DNA from: Klebsiella oxytoca NBRC 105695
Lineage (GTDB): Bacteria; Pseudomonadota; Gammaproteobacteria; Enterobacterales; Enterobacteriaceae
Length of the DNA stretch: 64,000 nt
Assembly: GCF_001598695.1 (NCBI RefSeq)
Contig: NZ_BCZK01000014.1
Location: forward strand, 1-64,000
Direction of reading: 5' to 3'
The number at the start of each line of letters is the position of its first letter. Positions within the stretch are counted from its first letter, which is position 1. Below, piece by piece: positions 1-8,843 of this stretch. The translations under genes were made by a program, and so were the position numbers. Under the pieces are notes generated by a model, which ran no database searches, was not told the DNA's origin, and was given only the letters and a program-made list of their open reading frames with translations.

Positions 1-282
1 TGCGGTCGGCTCAACTCGACCTTACTCGTCCCATCCCTGGGACTCGCCCCTACGGGGCCAGCGCAAGCGCTGTTCAAAATTGCTCCAGGCAATTTTGTCG
101 TGTCTCGATTCGCCTCTGTCCGCCATCCCTGGCGGCCAGCCCTTGTCTTCGGCCCTCCGGTTCGCCGATTTCAGCGGGGGCCAGGGCATCGCTGCATATC
201 ACGTTGTTTCAGAGACATATCCGTAGCTGCATGAAACTCTCCCGGGCGCGGCGCTTGACGCGCCTCTCCTCCCTACCAAACC
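1..282. other. Non-coding left edge with small hairpins
   Basis: No convincing gene is visible here. The stretch holds a short hairpin at 61-70, a perfect 9-bp stem with a 5-base loop at 75-97 (CAAAATTGC / GCAATTTTG), and a fragment resembling half a REP element near 241-270. It lies downstream of the minus-strand SDR gene and could include its terminator. It may also be the edge of a dispersed repeat or a decayed gene extending left of the window. Confidence 0.4.
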
Positions 283-1077
<795 letters not shown>

Positions 1078-1104
1078 CTATAAAAACCCCGCGCGCGCGG
1101 GCAC

Positions 1105-1165
1105 AGAGCCAGTCGGCGCGCGGCGATGTGACACGGTGTCACATCATTTTCGCCTGACTGGCTCT
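1105..1165. promoter_or_regulatory. Concentric double inverted repeat in a divergent promoter
   Basis: Two perfect inverted repeats share one centre at base 1135. The inner one is a 17-bp palindrome (TGTGACAC G GTGTCACA, 1127-1143). The outer one has 10-bp arms AGAGCCAGTC (1105-1114) and GACTGGCTCT (1156-1165). The element lies between divergent genes and is probably an operator bound by a dimeric or tetrameric regulator. No regulator gene is adjacent. The inner half-sites resemble CRP half-sites but are spaced by 7 rather than 6 bases. Confidence 0.6.
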
Positions 1166-1229
1166 ATCCGTTTCTGCCCTGAACGACCAATGATGAGGCC
1201 AACAACAACGACATGAGAGAGGGCAGGGT

Positions 1230-2567
1230 ATGAAGCTGGCACTACAGAACGAGGTAGCGATAAGCAATGATGAAGTTCGGCAGCTGGATCGCGCTTATGT
1301 GTTTCATTCATGGTCGATGCAGGGCAATTTACATCCGCTGGTGATCGCCGGGGCTAAAGGCTGCGAGCTGTGGGATTACGAAGGCAATACTTACCTGGAT
1401 TTCAGCAGCCAGCTGGTCAACGTCAACATTGGCTATCAGCATCCGCGCGTGCTGGCGGCGATGAAAGCCCAACTGGAAGAGCTGGTGACCATCGCGCCCG
1501 CCACTGCCAACCTCGCCCGCGGCGAAGCGGCGAAGCGCATCGTCGATCTGGCGCCGGAAGGCTTTAGCAAAGTGTTCTTCACCAACGCCGGCGCCGACGC
1601 CAACGAGAACGCCATCCGCATGGCGCGGCTCTACACCGGGCGCGATAAAGTGCTCTCTGCCTATCGCTCCTATCACGGCAACACCGGCAGCGCCATTGCC
1701 GCCACCGGCGACTGGCGCCGGGTGCCGAACGAGTATTCCCGCGGGCACGTACACTTTTTCAATCCCTACCTCTATCGCAGCGAATTTAACGCCGCGACGG
1801 AAGAGGAGGAGTGCCAGCGCGCGCTGGCCCATCTGCGGCGGATGATTGAATGCGAAGGCCCGAACGCGATAGCCGCGATTCTGCTGGAGTCGATTCCGGG
1901 CACCGCCGGGATTCTTGTCCCGCCCGAGGGCTATATGCAGGGGGTGCGGGCGCTGGCCGATGAGTTCGGTATTGTGCTGATCCTTGATGAAGTGATGGCC
2001 GGTTTTGGTCGTACCGGGAGTTGGTTTGCCTTCGAGCAGGATGGCGTGGTGCCGGATCTGGTGACTTTCGCCAAAGGGGTCAATGCGGGCTACGTCCCGG
2101 CCGGCGGCGTGCTGATTAGCGAGCCAATCGCCCGCTACTTTGATGACCATTTCTTTGCCGGGGGGCTGACCTATTCCGGCCATCCGCTGGCGATGGCGGC
2201 GATTGTCGCCACCATTGACGCGATGAAGGAAGAGAAGGTGGTGGAGAACGCGGCGACCATCGGCAACGAGGTGCTGCGTCCGGGGCTGGAGGCGCTGGCG
2301 GAGAAGCACGCGATTATCGGCAACGTGCGCGGCCGCGGTCTGTTCCAGGCGCTGGAGCTGGTCAGCAGCCGCGAACATAAAACGCCGCTGGGCGCTGCCG
2401 ATATGGCGGCCATTAAAGGCGCGTTAACCGAAGCCGGCCTGCTGGCGTTTGTGGTGGAGAACCGCATTCATGTGGTGCCGCCGTGCACCATCAGCGCCGG
2501 GCAGGTGGCAAAAGGCCTGGCGATTTTTGATGCGGTATTCGCCCGCTTCGCGAACCTGGCTCAGTAA
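1230..2567 (+). CDS. Class III pyridoxal-phosphate aminotransferase
   Basis: A 445-residue fold-type I aminotransferase of the omega-amino acid/acetylornithine/taurine-pyruvate class. It has the PLP-site signature LILDEVMAGFGRTG near residue 250 and the Schiff-base lysine in FAKGVNAGY near residue 280. The family transfers an amino group from an omega-amine or amino acid to pyruvate or 2-oxoglutarate; databases usually call this type 'aspartate aminotransferase family', and the true substrate is unknown. The ATG is preceded by GAGGGCAGGG. It is divergent from the SDR gene and convergent with the ABC operon downstream. A possible joint role in amine or beta-amino acid catabolism is inference. 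Confidence 0.85.
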   Translation: MKLALQNEVAISNDEVRQLDRAYVFHSWSMQGNLHPLVIAGAKGCELWDYEGNTYLDFSSQLVNVNIGYQHPRVLAAMKAQLEELVTIAPATANLARGEAAKRIVDLAPEGFSKVFFTNAGADANENAIRMARLYTGRDKVLSAYRSYHGNTGSAIAATGDWRRVPNEYSRGHVHFFNPYLYRSEFNAATEEEECQRALAHLRRMIECEGPNAIAAILLESIPGTAGILVPPEGYMQGVRALADEFGIVLILDEVMAGFGRTGSWFAFEQDGVVPDLVTFAKGVNAGYVPAGGVLISEPIARYFDDHFFAGGLTYSGHPLAMAAIVATIDAMKEEKVVENAATIGNEVLRPGLEALAEKHAIIGNVRGRGLFQALELVSSREHKTPLGAADMAAIKGALTEAGLLAFVVENRIHVVPPCTISAGQVAKGLAIFDAVFARFANLAQ

Positions 2568-2574
2568 GGGGATG

Positions 2575-2615
2575 ATTTCCCGGGTTGCGGCGTAAACGCC
2601 TTACCCGGGCGACCT
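2575..2615. repeat. REP-like palindromic repeat
   Basis: The sequence TCCCGGGTTGCGGCGTAAAC followed by GCCTTACCCGGGC is an imperfect palindrome of the same family seen near 35.7, 40.0, 48.6 and 58.3 kb. It lies between the convergent aminotransferase and ABC transporter genes. Confidence 0.75.
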
Positions 2616-2640
2616 TCTCGCAGATGGCGGCGAACCCGTA

Positions 2641-2664
2641 GCCCCGCAAGCGGGGGCGGGTTTT
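2641..2664 (+). terminator. Probable intrinsic terminator
   Basis: The stem CCCCGC-AA-GCGGGG (2642-2655) is followed within five bases by TTTT, downstream of the aminotransferase gene. The short U-tract makes it a modest terminator. Confidence 0.45.
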
Positions 2665-3368
2665 CAGTCTAACCGATGTTCGCCGTTCGCCAGCGCTTCG
2701 CGGTCAAAGAAGCGCTGAATCACGCCTTCCGCCATAAACGCTGCCCGGTCCGACATATGGGCAATCACATCGGCATCGTGGCTGACCAGCAGATAGGTCA
2801 TTCCGTGCTCCTGCTTTAGCCGATTGAGCAGATTCAGTATTTCCGCCTGCACCGACATATCCAGCGCCGACGTTGGCTCATCCAGCAGCAGAATCTTTGG
2901 CCGCAGCAGCAGCGCGCGAGCAATCGCCACCCGCTGGCGCTGGCCGCCGGAAAGCTGGTGCGGATAGCGGCGCGCGGCGTCGGCAGGCAGCCCCACCTCT
3001 TCCAGGGCGGTGGACACCCGCTGCTCGATCTCGCCGATAGCGTGAATTTTCAGCGGCTCCGCCAGCGTACGCCATAGCGTATGATTGGGATGCAGCGAGG
3101 CGTACGGGTCCTGAAACACCATCTGTACGTTGCGCCGCAGTTCGCCCTGAAAACGCGCGCCCGGCGTAATGGCCTTATCGAACAGTTCAACGCGGCCGCG
3201 CCAGTCCCGCTGCAGCCCGGCTAATACCCGGAGAATCGTTGATTTTCCGCAGCCGGATGCGCCGATCAGGCTGAACGTTTCCCCTGCATCAACGGCAAAG
3301 CTGGCGGCGGACACCGCGGTTTTTTCAGCAAAATTCACCTGTAGATTGTTGAGATTAACGATTGCCAT
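2664..3368 (-). CDS. Peptide/nickel/opine-type ABC importer, ATP-binding subunit 2
   Basis: A 234-residue ATPase with Walker A GASGCGKS near residue 37, the signature LSGGQRQRVA near residue 139, and Walker B LLLDEPTSALD. It is shorter than OppF/DppF (about 330 residues) and close in size to NikE-type subunits, lacking the C-terminal oligopeptide extension. It is the last gene of a minus-strand operon (binding protein, two permeases, two ATPases) and overlaps the preceding ATPase gene by 14 bases, which implies translational coupling. Its role is to power import with the 3355-4191 ATPase. Substrate unknown. Confidence 0.88.
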   Translation of the reverse strand: MAIVNLNNLQVNFAEKTAVSAASFAVDAGETFSLIGASGCGKSTILRVLAGLQRDWRGRVELFDKAITPGARFQGELRRNVQMVFQDPYASLHPNHTLWRTLAEPLKIHAIGEIEQRVSTALEEVGLPADAARRYPHQLSGGQRQRVAIARALLLRPKILLLDEPTSALDMSVQAEILNLLNRLKQEHGMTYLLVSHDADVIAHMSDRAAFMAEGVIQRFFDREALANGEHRLD

Positions 3369-4191
3369 GCGCCGCCTCCGTCAAGTTCAGGGTTCGGTCG
3401 AGGGTCGGCAGCATCTGACCGTAAGTTTGCGCGGCCGGGCGACAGGTCCAGAGCGTACGGGTGTAGGGATGCGTCGCCGTCGGCAGATCTCGCGCCGCCA
3501 TCTCATCGACCTTTTTCCCTTGATACAGGACCAGCACCCGCTGGCAGTGCTCGGCCACCAGCGGCAGGTCGTGGCTAATCAACAGCATCGCCATCCGCCG
3601 CTGTTCGCACTGCTCTACCAGCAGTTCAAGGATCTGATTGCGCAGTCGGGCATCGAGGGCTGAAGTGGGCTCATCGGCGATCAGCACCTGCGGATTATTG
3701 AGCAGCGCAAGGGCAATCATCACCCGCTGGCCCATCCCGCCGGAGAGTTCGCCAGGATAGCGGTTGAGTACCGGTAAATCCAGACCGACGGCGGCAACGG
3801 CGGCTTTGACCGCCTCCAGCCGCGCGCGGCGGCTAAGGCGCTGATGCAGAGTTAATGCCTCTTCCAGCTGCGCCTGAATGCTTTTTACCGGATTGAGCGC
3901 GTAGCGCGGATCCTGCAGCACCATCGCAATATTGTTGCCGCGTAGCGCGCGCCAGCCGCGCTCGCGAAGGGTTAATGCGTCGCGCCCCAGCACGTTGAGC
4001 GCATCGGCGCTGACGACGCCGGGCCGGCGGACCAGCCCCATCAGGGCGCGTGCGGTCATGGATTTACCGGAACCGGATTCGCCGACCAGCGCCAGCCGCT
4101 CGTTGCCGAGCGTGAAGCTTAAATGGTCCACCACTCTGGCGGTGGGATAGTCGATGGTCAGTCCCTGAACGATCAGACGAGTATCAGTCAT
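3355..4191 (-). CDS. Peptide/nickel/opine-type ABC importer, ATP-binding subunit 1
   Basis: A 278-residue ATPase with Walker A GESGSGKS, the signature LSGGMGQRV, Walker B LIADEPTSALD and the switch histidine in LLISHDL. An in-frame upstream start at 4221 exists, but the start at 4191 aligns with family N-termini and overlaps the stop of the permease gene by 8 bases, the usual arrangement in these operons. It resembles NikD/DppD-type subunits. The second ATPase gene follows with an overlap. Confidence 0.87.
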   Translation of the reverse strand: MTDTRLIVQGLTIDYPTARVVDHLSFTLGNERLALVGESGSGKSMTARALMGLVRRPGVVSADALNVLGRDALTLRERGWRALRGNNIAMVLQDPRYALNPVKSIQAQLEEALTLHQRLSRRARLEAVKAAVAAVGLDLPVLNRYPGELSGGMGQRVMIALALLNNPQVLIADEPTSALDARLRNQILELLVEQCEQRRMAMLLISHDLPLVAEHCQRVLVLYQGKKVDEMAARDLPTATHPYTRTLWTCRPAAQTYGQMLPTLDRTLNLTEAAHGNR

Positions 4192-5017
4192 GTTGCGGCT
4201 CCAGAACGTCGCGCAGGCCATCGCCCAGCAGGTTAAACGCCAGGCTGGCGATCAGGATGACGGCGCCAGGGGCGGCGGCGATCCACCACTGGTCAAAAAT
4301 GACCTGCATGCCGTCAGCGATCATCGCGCCCCATTCCGCCATTGGCGGGCGGGCGCCGAGACCAAGGAAGCCGAGACCGGCAGCGGCGAGAATAATCCCG
4401 GCTAGATCCAGCGCCAGCCGGACGATCGCCGAGGGCAGACAGAGCGGCAGAATATGGCCAATCAGCAGACGCCAGCCGCGAATGCCCATCATCTCCGCCG
4501 CCGCCAGATAGTCGCTGTGGCGCAGGCGCTGAATTTCGCTGCGCGCCTGACGGGCGTAAGCGGGCCAGGTCGTTAGCGCCAGCGCCAGGGCGCCGTTCAC
4601 CAGGCCCGGGCCGAGCATCGCGACAAACGCGAAGGCCAGAATCAGCCGCGGCATCGACATTACCACGTCGGTAAAACGCATCAGCACGCGCTCCAGCCAG
4701 CCGCCGTAATAGCCGGACAGGATCCCCACCAGCAGACCGGCGGGGAGCGTAATCGCCGTCACCAGCGCAACCAGCCCCAGCGCCGGACGGGTGCCGAAAA
4801 TCAGCCTTGAGAGAAGATCGCGACCGTAGCTGTCGGTGCCGAGCCAGTGCCGCGCGCCCGGACCCTGCAGCCGCGCGGCGGCGTCCTGCCAGTTCGGGTC
4901 GAGCGGAGCCAGCCAGGGCGCAAAGAGCGCAGTCAGCAGGAGTAACGTAATGATGATCAGACCGCAAAAGGCGGCGGGAGAACGGCGCAGGCGGCGTAAA
5001 AAAAGGTAGCCAGGCAT
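4184..5017 (-). CDS. ABC importer permease (DppC/NikC type)
   Basis: A 277-residue inner-membrane permease. It has the N-terminal OppC-type segment (first helix about residues 16-36), the GTDSYGRDLLSRLIFGTR motif conserved in DppC/NikC proteins, and the cytoplasmic EAA loop (EMMGIRGWRLLIGHILP) near residue 175 that docks to the ATPases. Its ATG overlaps the stop of the upstream permease gene (TGATG). It pairs with the 5017-6066 product to form the channel. Confidence 0.88.
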   Translation of the reverse strand: MPGYLFLRRLRRSPAAFCGLIIITLLLLTALFAPWLAPLDPNWQDAAARLQGPGARHWLGTDSYGRDLLSRLIFGTRPALGLVALVTAITLPAGLLVGILSGYYGGWLERVLMRFTDVVMSMPRLILAFAFVAMLGPGLVNGALALALTTWPAYARQARSEIQRLRHSDYLAAAEMMGIRGWRLLIGHILPLCLPSAIVRLALDLAGIILAAAGLGFLGLGARPPMAEWGAMIADGMQVIFDQWWIAAAPGAVILIASLAFNLLGDGLRDVLEPQHD

Positions 5018-6066
5018 CAGCGTATCCTCGGATCGGTCAGCCGCACCAGCAGGTCGGTGAGGTTATTAATCAGCACAAAGCTCGCGCCGATCAGCAGCGT
5101 ACCGCCCATAATCGCCGTGGTATCGCCGGCAAAGAGCGCGGTGGTCAGATAGCGGCCAATTCCCGGCCAGGAGAAGACGGTTTCGGTCAACACCGCCCCT
5201 TCCAGCATGGAGGTCCAGGCGAGGGCGGTCACCGTCAGCAGGGTGCCGCGGATATTGGGCAGGACGTGACGCAGCAGAATCGTCATCTCACCGGCCCCTT
5301 TGGCGCGCGCCAGCAGGATGTACTCTTTGTTCATTTCGCTCAGGCAGGCGGAACGGGTCAGGCGGGTGATGCTCGCCAGAGAGTAATAGGCCAGCAGCAG
5401 CACCGGCAGCAGCAGGTGCCCGGCGGCGTTTTTAACCGCCTCTTTATCACCCGAGAGCCAGGTATCAATGAGCGCAAAGCCGGTGCGCGGTTCGACGGTG
5501 TATTGATAAATATCGTCCAGCCGCCCCGGCCCCGGCGTCCACTGCAGTTTGGCGTAAAACAGCGCCAGCATCAGCAGGCCGAGCCAGAAGATCGGCACCG
5601 AGTTGCCGAGCAGCGTAAAGGTGCGCATCGCCAGATCCCACGGCGAGCCGACGTAGCGGGCGCAGAGAACGCCTGCGATAACGCCCGACAGCGCGCCGAT
5701 AATCAACGCCAACGTGGCCAGCTCAAGGGTTGCCGGGAAAGCGGCGAGCAGGTCGTGCAGCACCGGCTGGCCGGTTGAGCTGGCGATTCCAAGATCGCCG
5801 TGGGCGAGATTCAGCAGATAGTGCCAGAACTGCAGCGGCAACGGCTGGTCGAGGCCGAGCTGGTGGCGTACCTGGTCATAGGTGGACTGACTGGCGTGGT
5901 CGCCGACGATTTGCAGCACCCGATCAACCGGCGACAGCGCAGAGAGCGCAAAGGTCACCAGCAGCAGGCCGAGCAGCGTCAGGGCCAGCGTCAGCAGTCC
6001 CTGAAACAGCGCGAGCAGGGGGCGTTTTGCGCGCCGCTCTGCTCGGGGAGGTAAAACAGCAGACAT
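5017..6066 (-). CDS. ABC importer permease (DppB/NikB type)
   Basis: A 349-residue inner-membrane permease. It has a first transmembrane segment near residues 20-45, a periplasmic domain, then helices around the EAA loop (ARAKGAGEMTILLRHVLPN) near residue 255 and the typical C-terminal sequence NLTDLLVRLTDPRIR. It is longer than NikB (about 314 residues) because of an insertion near residues 185-215. It is the first membrane gene after the binding protein gene and is separated from it by a REP element, which may lower its expression relative to the binding protein. Confidence 0.88.
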   Translation of the reverse strand: MSAVLPPRAERRAKRPLLALFQGLLTLALTLLGLLLVTFALSALSPVDRVLQIVGDHASQSTYDQVRHQLGLDQPLPLQFWHYLLNLAHGDLGIASSTGQPVLHDLLAAFPATLELATLALIIGALSGVIAGVLCARYVGSPWDLAMRTFTLLGNSVPIFWLGLLMLALFYAKLQWTPGPGRLDDIYQYTVEPRTGFALIDTWLSGDKEAVKNAAGHLLLPVLLLAYYSLASITRLTRSACLSEMNKEYILLARAKGAGEMTILLRHVLPNIRGTLLTVTALAWTSMLEGAVLTETVFSWPGIGRYLTTALFAGDTTAIMGGTLLIGASFVLINNLTDLLVRLTDPRIR

Positions 6067-6118
6067 GGTTATTCCGTTGGTAAAAAGTACAGTGTTATCA
6101 GCTGGTGCGATCTGTTGT

Positions 6119-6213
6119 TGTAGCCCGGTCAGCGCAGCGCCAACGGGAAAACATAAGGTATCGGGGCCTGCGTTCCCGGAGGCGGCGCGTTGCGCCTGTC
6201 CGGGCTACCTGAT
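6119..6213. repeat. REP-like palindromic repeats within the ABC operon
   Basis: Two palindromic units (GTAGCCCGGTCAGCGCAGCG near 6119, and CCCGGAGGCGGCGCGTTGCG running to GGGCTAC near 6212) lie between the binding-protein gene and the first permease gene. REP elements at such positions are known to stabilise upstream mRNA and lower downstream expression. Confidence 0.75.
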
Positions 6214-6230
6214 CGTACCTGCCCCAGGCG

Positions 6231-7799
6231 TTATTTGGTTACCCGGTCATACCACACCATATCGGCATTGAGACCCTGCTGATAACCCTTCACGTTATCG
6301 CGAACCACAATCTGGGTTTTACCCTGATCGATAAACACGTAAGGCGAATTGCGCTGCAGTTCCTCCTGAATGTTTTTATACAGATCCTGGCGCTTCGCTG
6401 CGTCCGGCTCGGCGACTGCCGCCAGGGTCGCTTTATTCAGCTCCGGGATCTGCCAGCCGTTTAGCCCGGCGACGGTACTGGATTTACCGTCGTTGTAGGC
6501 AAAGGCGCTGGCGTTAGAGTGGGCGTCGAAATAGTCAGGGATCCACAGCCGAATCGCCGCCTGATGCTGTTTGGCGCGCACGCGAGCATAGACCTGGCTA
6601 CCCGCGGCCGGCAGCAAATCCACCTTCACGCCGCCCTGGGCGAAGCTCGCCTGCATCGACTGAGCAATAGTGATAAACGGCGGCTTGTTTTCGACGTCGA
6701 GGGTGAAATGCGCCTCTTTAATGCCCGCTTTAGCGAGGATGTCTTTGGCTTTTTGCGGGTTGAATGTAAACGGGTTATTTTCCAGCGCGCCCGGCAGGCC
6801 GACCGGCAGGAAGCTCTGATGGACGAAATATTGCCCTTTCAGCAAATCTTTCGTGATGCCGTTGTAATCCACCAGCCAGCGCGCCGCTTCCCAGAAGGCC
6901 GGGTTTTTCAGCAGCGGGTTAGCGCTGTTGCCGGTATTAAAGACCAGATAGTTCTGCTCAGCGGAGGGGATGCTGAGAACCTTGACGCCCGCTTTACCCT
7001 GCAGAGCCGCAATCTGGTCGGCGCCGAGATCGCGCGCCACGTCAGCATCACCCTGCTGGATGAGAAGACGACGTGAGGCCGGGTCCGGAACGTTTTTAAT
7101 GATGATGCTTTTCAGCTTCGGCGCGCCGCCGGGTGCGCTGCTGTTGGCCTCCAGCACGATGGCCTGATGCGGCTGATAGACCCGCATTTTATACGCGCCG
7201 CTGCCCGCCGAGTGCATTTTCAGCCAGCCGTTGCCGAAGTCGTTATCTTTGGCGTTCGGGGCGACCTGTTTCTCATCGACGATAGAGGCGATCGGCGTGG
7301 AGAGAATATTCAGCGCCACCGCCGGGCTGACGTCGGCAGTCCAGCGTAGCGTGAGGGTATGGTCGTCTACCTTCTTCAACTGGCTGGCGATGTTATCCGG
7401 CTGCCAGCCGAGGACGTTAAGAATAAACGCCGGCGATTTGTTCAGGGTGACCGCGCGGGTGTATGAGTAAATGACATCTTCCGGGCGTAGCGGGTTACCG
7501 GAGGCGAATTTGGCGTCGGGCTTTAGCTTGATGGTCAGCGTTTTCGCCGCCGGATCGGCCTGCCAGCTTTCGGCCAGGATCGGGGTGATTTTTTCAGGGT
7601 TATCGCGGTCCGGCTGCACCAGACGCTGATAAAGGCTCGGTACCGTCTGGATGCTGGAGAGCTCGTTGGCTTCCGCCGGGTCGAGGCTGACGATATCGTC
7701 GAGGCCCTGGGCGACCACAAGGGTCCCCGGCGGCGTGGCGGCGTGAACGGCGGCGGATAACGCGGCGAGCGCCAGCAGCGGCAGCAGTTTTTTAGTCAT
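6231..7799 (-). CDS. Periplasmic substrate-binding protein, peptide/nickel/opine family (SBP_bac_5)
   Basis: A 522-residue extracytoplasmic solute-binding protein of the DppA/OppA/NikA class. It has a Sec signal peptide (residues about 1-20, MTKK then a hydrophobic run ending AVHA-ATP). The family pattern is clear: LDPAEAN near residue 40, ILAESWQAD, LKPDAKFASGNPLRPEDVIYS near residue 95-110, and the C-terminal region expected of family 5. It is the first gene of the importer operon. Ligand unknown: dipeptides, opines, metal chelates and other small cations are all possible in the family. The promoter region is shared with the divergent GNAT gene and carries palindromes. Confidence 0.88.
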   Translation of the reverse strand: MTKKLLPLLALAALSAAVHAATPPGTLVVAQGLDDIVSLDPAEANELSSIQTVPSLYQRLVQPDRDNPEKITPILAESWQADPAAKTLTIKLKPDAKFASGNPLRPEDVIYSYTRAVTLNKSPAFILNVLGWQPDNIASQLKKVDDHTLTLRWTADVSPAVALNILSTPIASIVDEKQVAPNAKDNDFGNGWLKMHSAGSGAYKMRVYQPHQAIVLEANSSAPGGAPKLKSIIIKNVPDPASRRLLIQQGDADVARDLGADQIAALQGKAGVKVLSIPSAEQNYLVFNTGNSANPLLKNPAFWEAARWLVDYNGITKDLLKGQYFVHQSFLPVGLPGALENNPFTFNPQKAKDILAKAGIKEAHFTLDVENKPPFITIAQSMQASFAQGGVKVDLLPAAGSQVYARVRAKQHQAAIRLWIPDYFDAHSNASAFAYNDGKSSTVAGLNGWQIPELNKATLAAVAEPDAAKRQDLYKNIQEELQRNSPYVFIDQGKTQIVVRDNVKGYQQGLNADMVWYDRVTK

Positions 7800-7890
7800 A
7801 TGCGATCCCTGAAAAAAGTTATTGTGATTATTGATGTTTCGCTACGTTAGGCCGCTTAATTACGGGCGTAAAGTCAAAGATCGGCTAAGT

Positions 7891-7909
7891 TTATGCTTAA
7901 AAAGCATAA
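7891..7909. promoter_or_regulatory. Perfect inverted repeat between divergent genes
   Basis: TTATGCTT-AAA-AAGCATAA (8-bp arms, 3-bp centre) lies about 90 bases upstream of the importer operon and 100 bases upstream of the GNAT gene. A second perfect 12-bp palindrome, ACGATCGATCGT, lies at 7929-7940. The first is a reasonable operator candidate; no regulator gene adjoins it. Confidence 0.5.
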
Positions 7910-8008
7910 GCAAGACCAATGGGTTATGACGATCGATCGTACCGGGCATCTTCCGCCCGTTCGGCTTTCTTGCTATAACAATTTGATAACAATACGGGAG
8001 GGATAAGC

Positions 8009-8704
8009 GTGCCGGAAATTAATGAATTTGGTCAGCAGGTCAACGATCGCGTGCCCGGGTGGCGGGGGGCGGGGTTTCTGCGCCGCACGGCGTTAAATGG
8101 CCGCTATTGCCGACTGGAGCCGCTGGATACCGACCGGCACGCGGCGGATCTGTTTGCTGCCTATGCTCTCGGCGACGACAGTGACTGGACGTGGCTGGCG
8201 AGCACGCGTCCGCAGAGCGTTGAGTCAACGGCGAACTGGATCACCGGCAAGGTTATGGATGACGGACTGGTGCCCTACGCGGTTGTCGATCTGCGCTGCG
8301 AGCGAGCCGTCGGGCTGGTCAGCTATATGGCGATTGAGCGGGCGATGGGCACGGTGGAGATTGGCCACGTCACCTGGTCGCGGGCGATGAAAAATACGCC
8401 GCTCGGCACCGAGGCGGTCTGGCTGCTGCTGCAAAATGGTTTTGCCCATGGCTATCGTCGACTGGAGTGGAAGTGCGATTCAATGAATATTGCTTCCCGC
8501 CGCGCCGCCGACCGACTGGGATTCACCTGGGAAGGACGACTTCGCCAGAGGATGGTGCGTAAAGGACGAACCCGCGATAGCGATATGCTGTCGATTATTG
8601 ACAGCGAATGGCCCGCGCGCGATGCGGCGCTGCGGGCCTGGCTGGCGCCGGAGAATTTTGATGCTAATGGATGGCAGATAAAGCGGCTGGAAGATTTTCG
8701 CTAG
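8009..8704 (+). CDS. GNAT family N-acetyltransferase (RimJ/RimL-like)
   Basis: A 231-residue protein with the Acetyltransf_3 layout: LRRTALNGRYCRLEPLD at the N-terminus, a central acetyl-CoA fold (EIGHVTWSRAMKNTPLGTEAVWLLL near residues 121-146) and the typical NIASRRAADRLGFTWEGRLRQ near residues 160-182. Such enzymes acetylate protein N-termini, polyamines or small amines with acetyl-CoA; the target here is unknown. Translation starts at GTG 8009 behind a strong GGGAGGG site at seven-base spacing. It stands alone, divergent from the ABC operon. Confidence 0.85.
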   Translation: MPEINEFGQQVNDRVPGWRGAGFLRRTALNGRYCRLEPLDTDRHAADLFAAYALGDDSDWTWLASTRPQSVESTANWITGKVMDDGLVPYAVVDLRCERAVGLVSYMAIERAMGTVEIGHVTWSRAMKNTPLGTEAVWLLLQNGFAHGYRRLEWKCDSMNIASRRAADRLGFTWEGRLRQRMVRKGRTRDSDMLSIIDSEWPARDAALRAWLAPENFDANGWQIKRLEDFR

Positions 8705-8709
8705 TTTTC

Positions 8710-8840
8710 CCTCTCCCGGATGGAGAGGGAGAGGGAGCCGTTCGGCGCAAACGTTGCCTCCCGGCACAGGGCCTGAGGGGGCTACTGATGCGGTTTTCGC
8801 CCTCGCCCCGTTGGGGAGAGGGCGGGGTGACGGGAACCGC
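8710..8840. repeat. Dispersed G/C-stretch repeat pair
   Basis: Two hairpin-forming units (CCCTCTCC...GGAGAGGGAG near 8708-8732 and GCCCTCGCCCC...GGGGAGAGGGCGGG near 8800-8826) occupy the gap between the convergent GNAT and betA genes. Similar C-rich/G-rich hairpins occur at 27776-27799 and 30104-30123. They probably act as a bidirectional terminator or are members of a dispersed repeat family. Confidence 0.5.
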
Positions 8841-8843
8841 CTC

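Noticed and set aside
1127-1143. CRP site in the SDR-aminotransferase gap
   Set aside because: TGTGA and TCACA are present, but the spacing is 7 bases and CRP sites have 6. The concentric outer arms point to a different regulator.
1329-2378. 349-codon open frame on the minus strand
   Set aside because: It is antisense to the aminotransferase gene, which has clear PLP motifs. The minus-strand product is low-complexity and matches no family.
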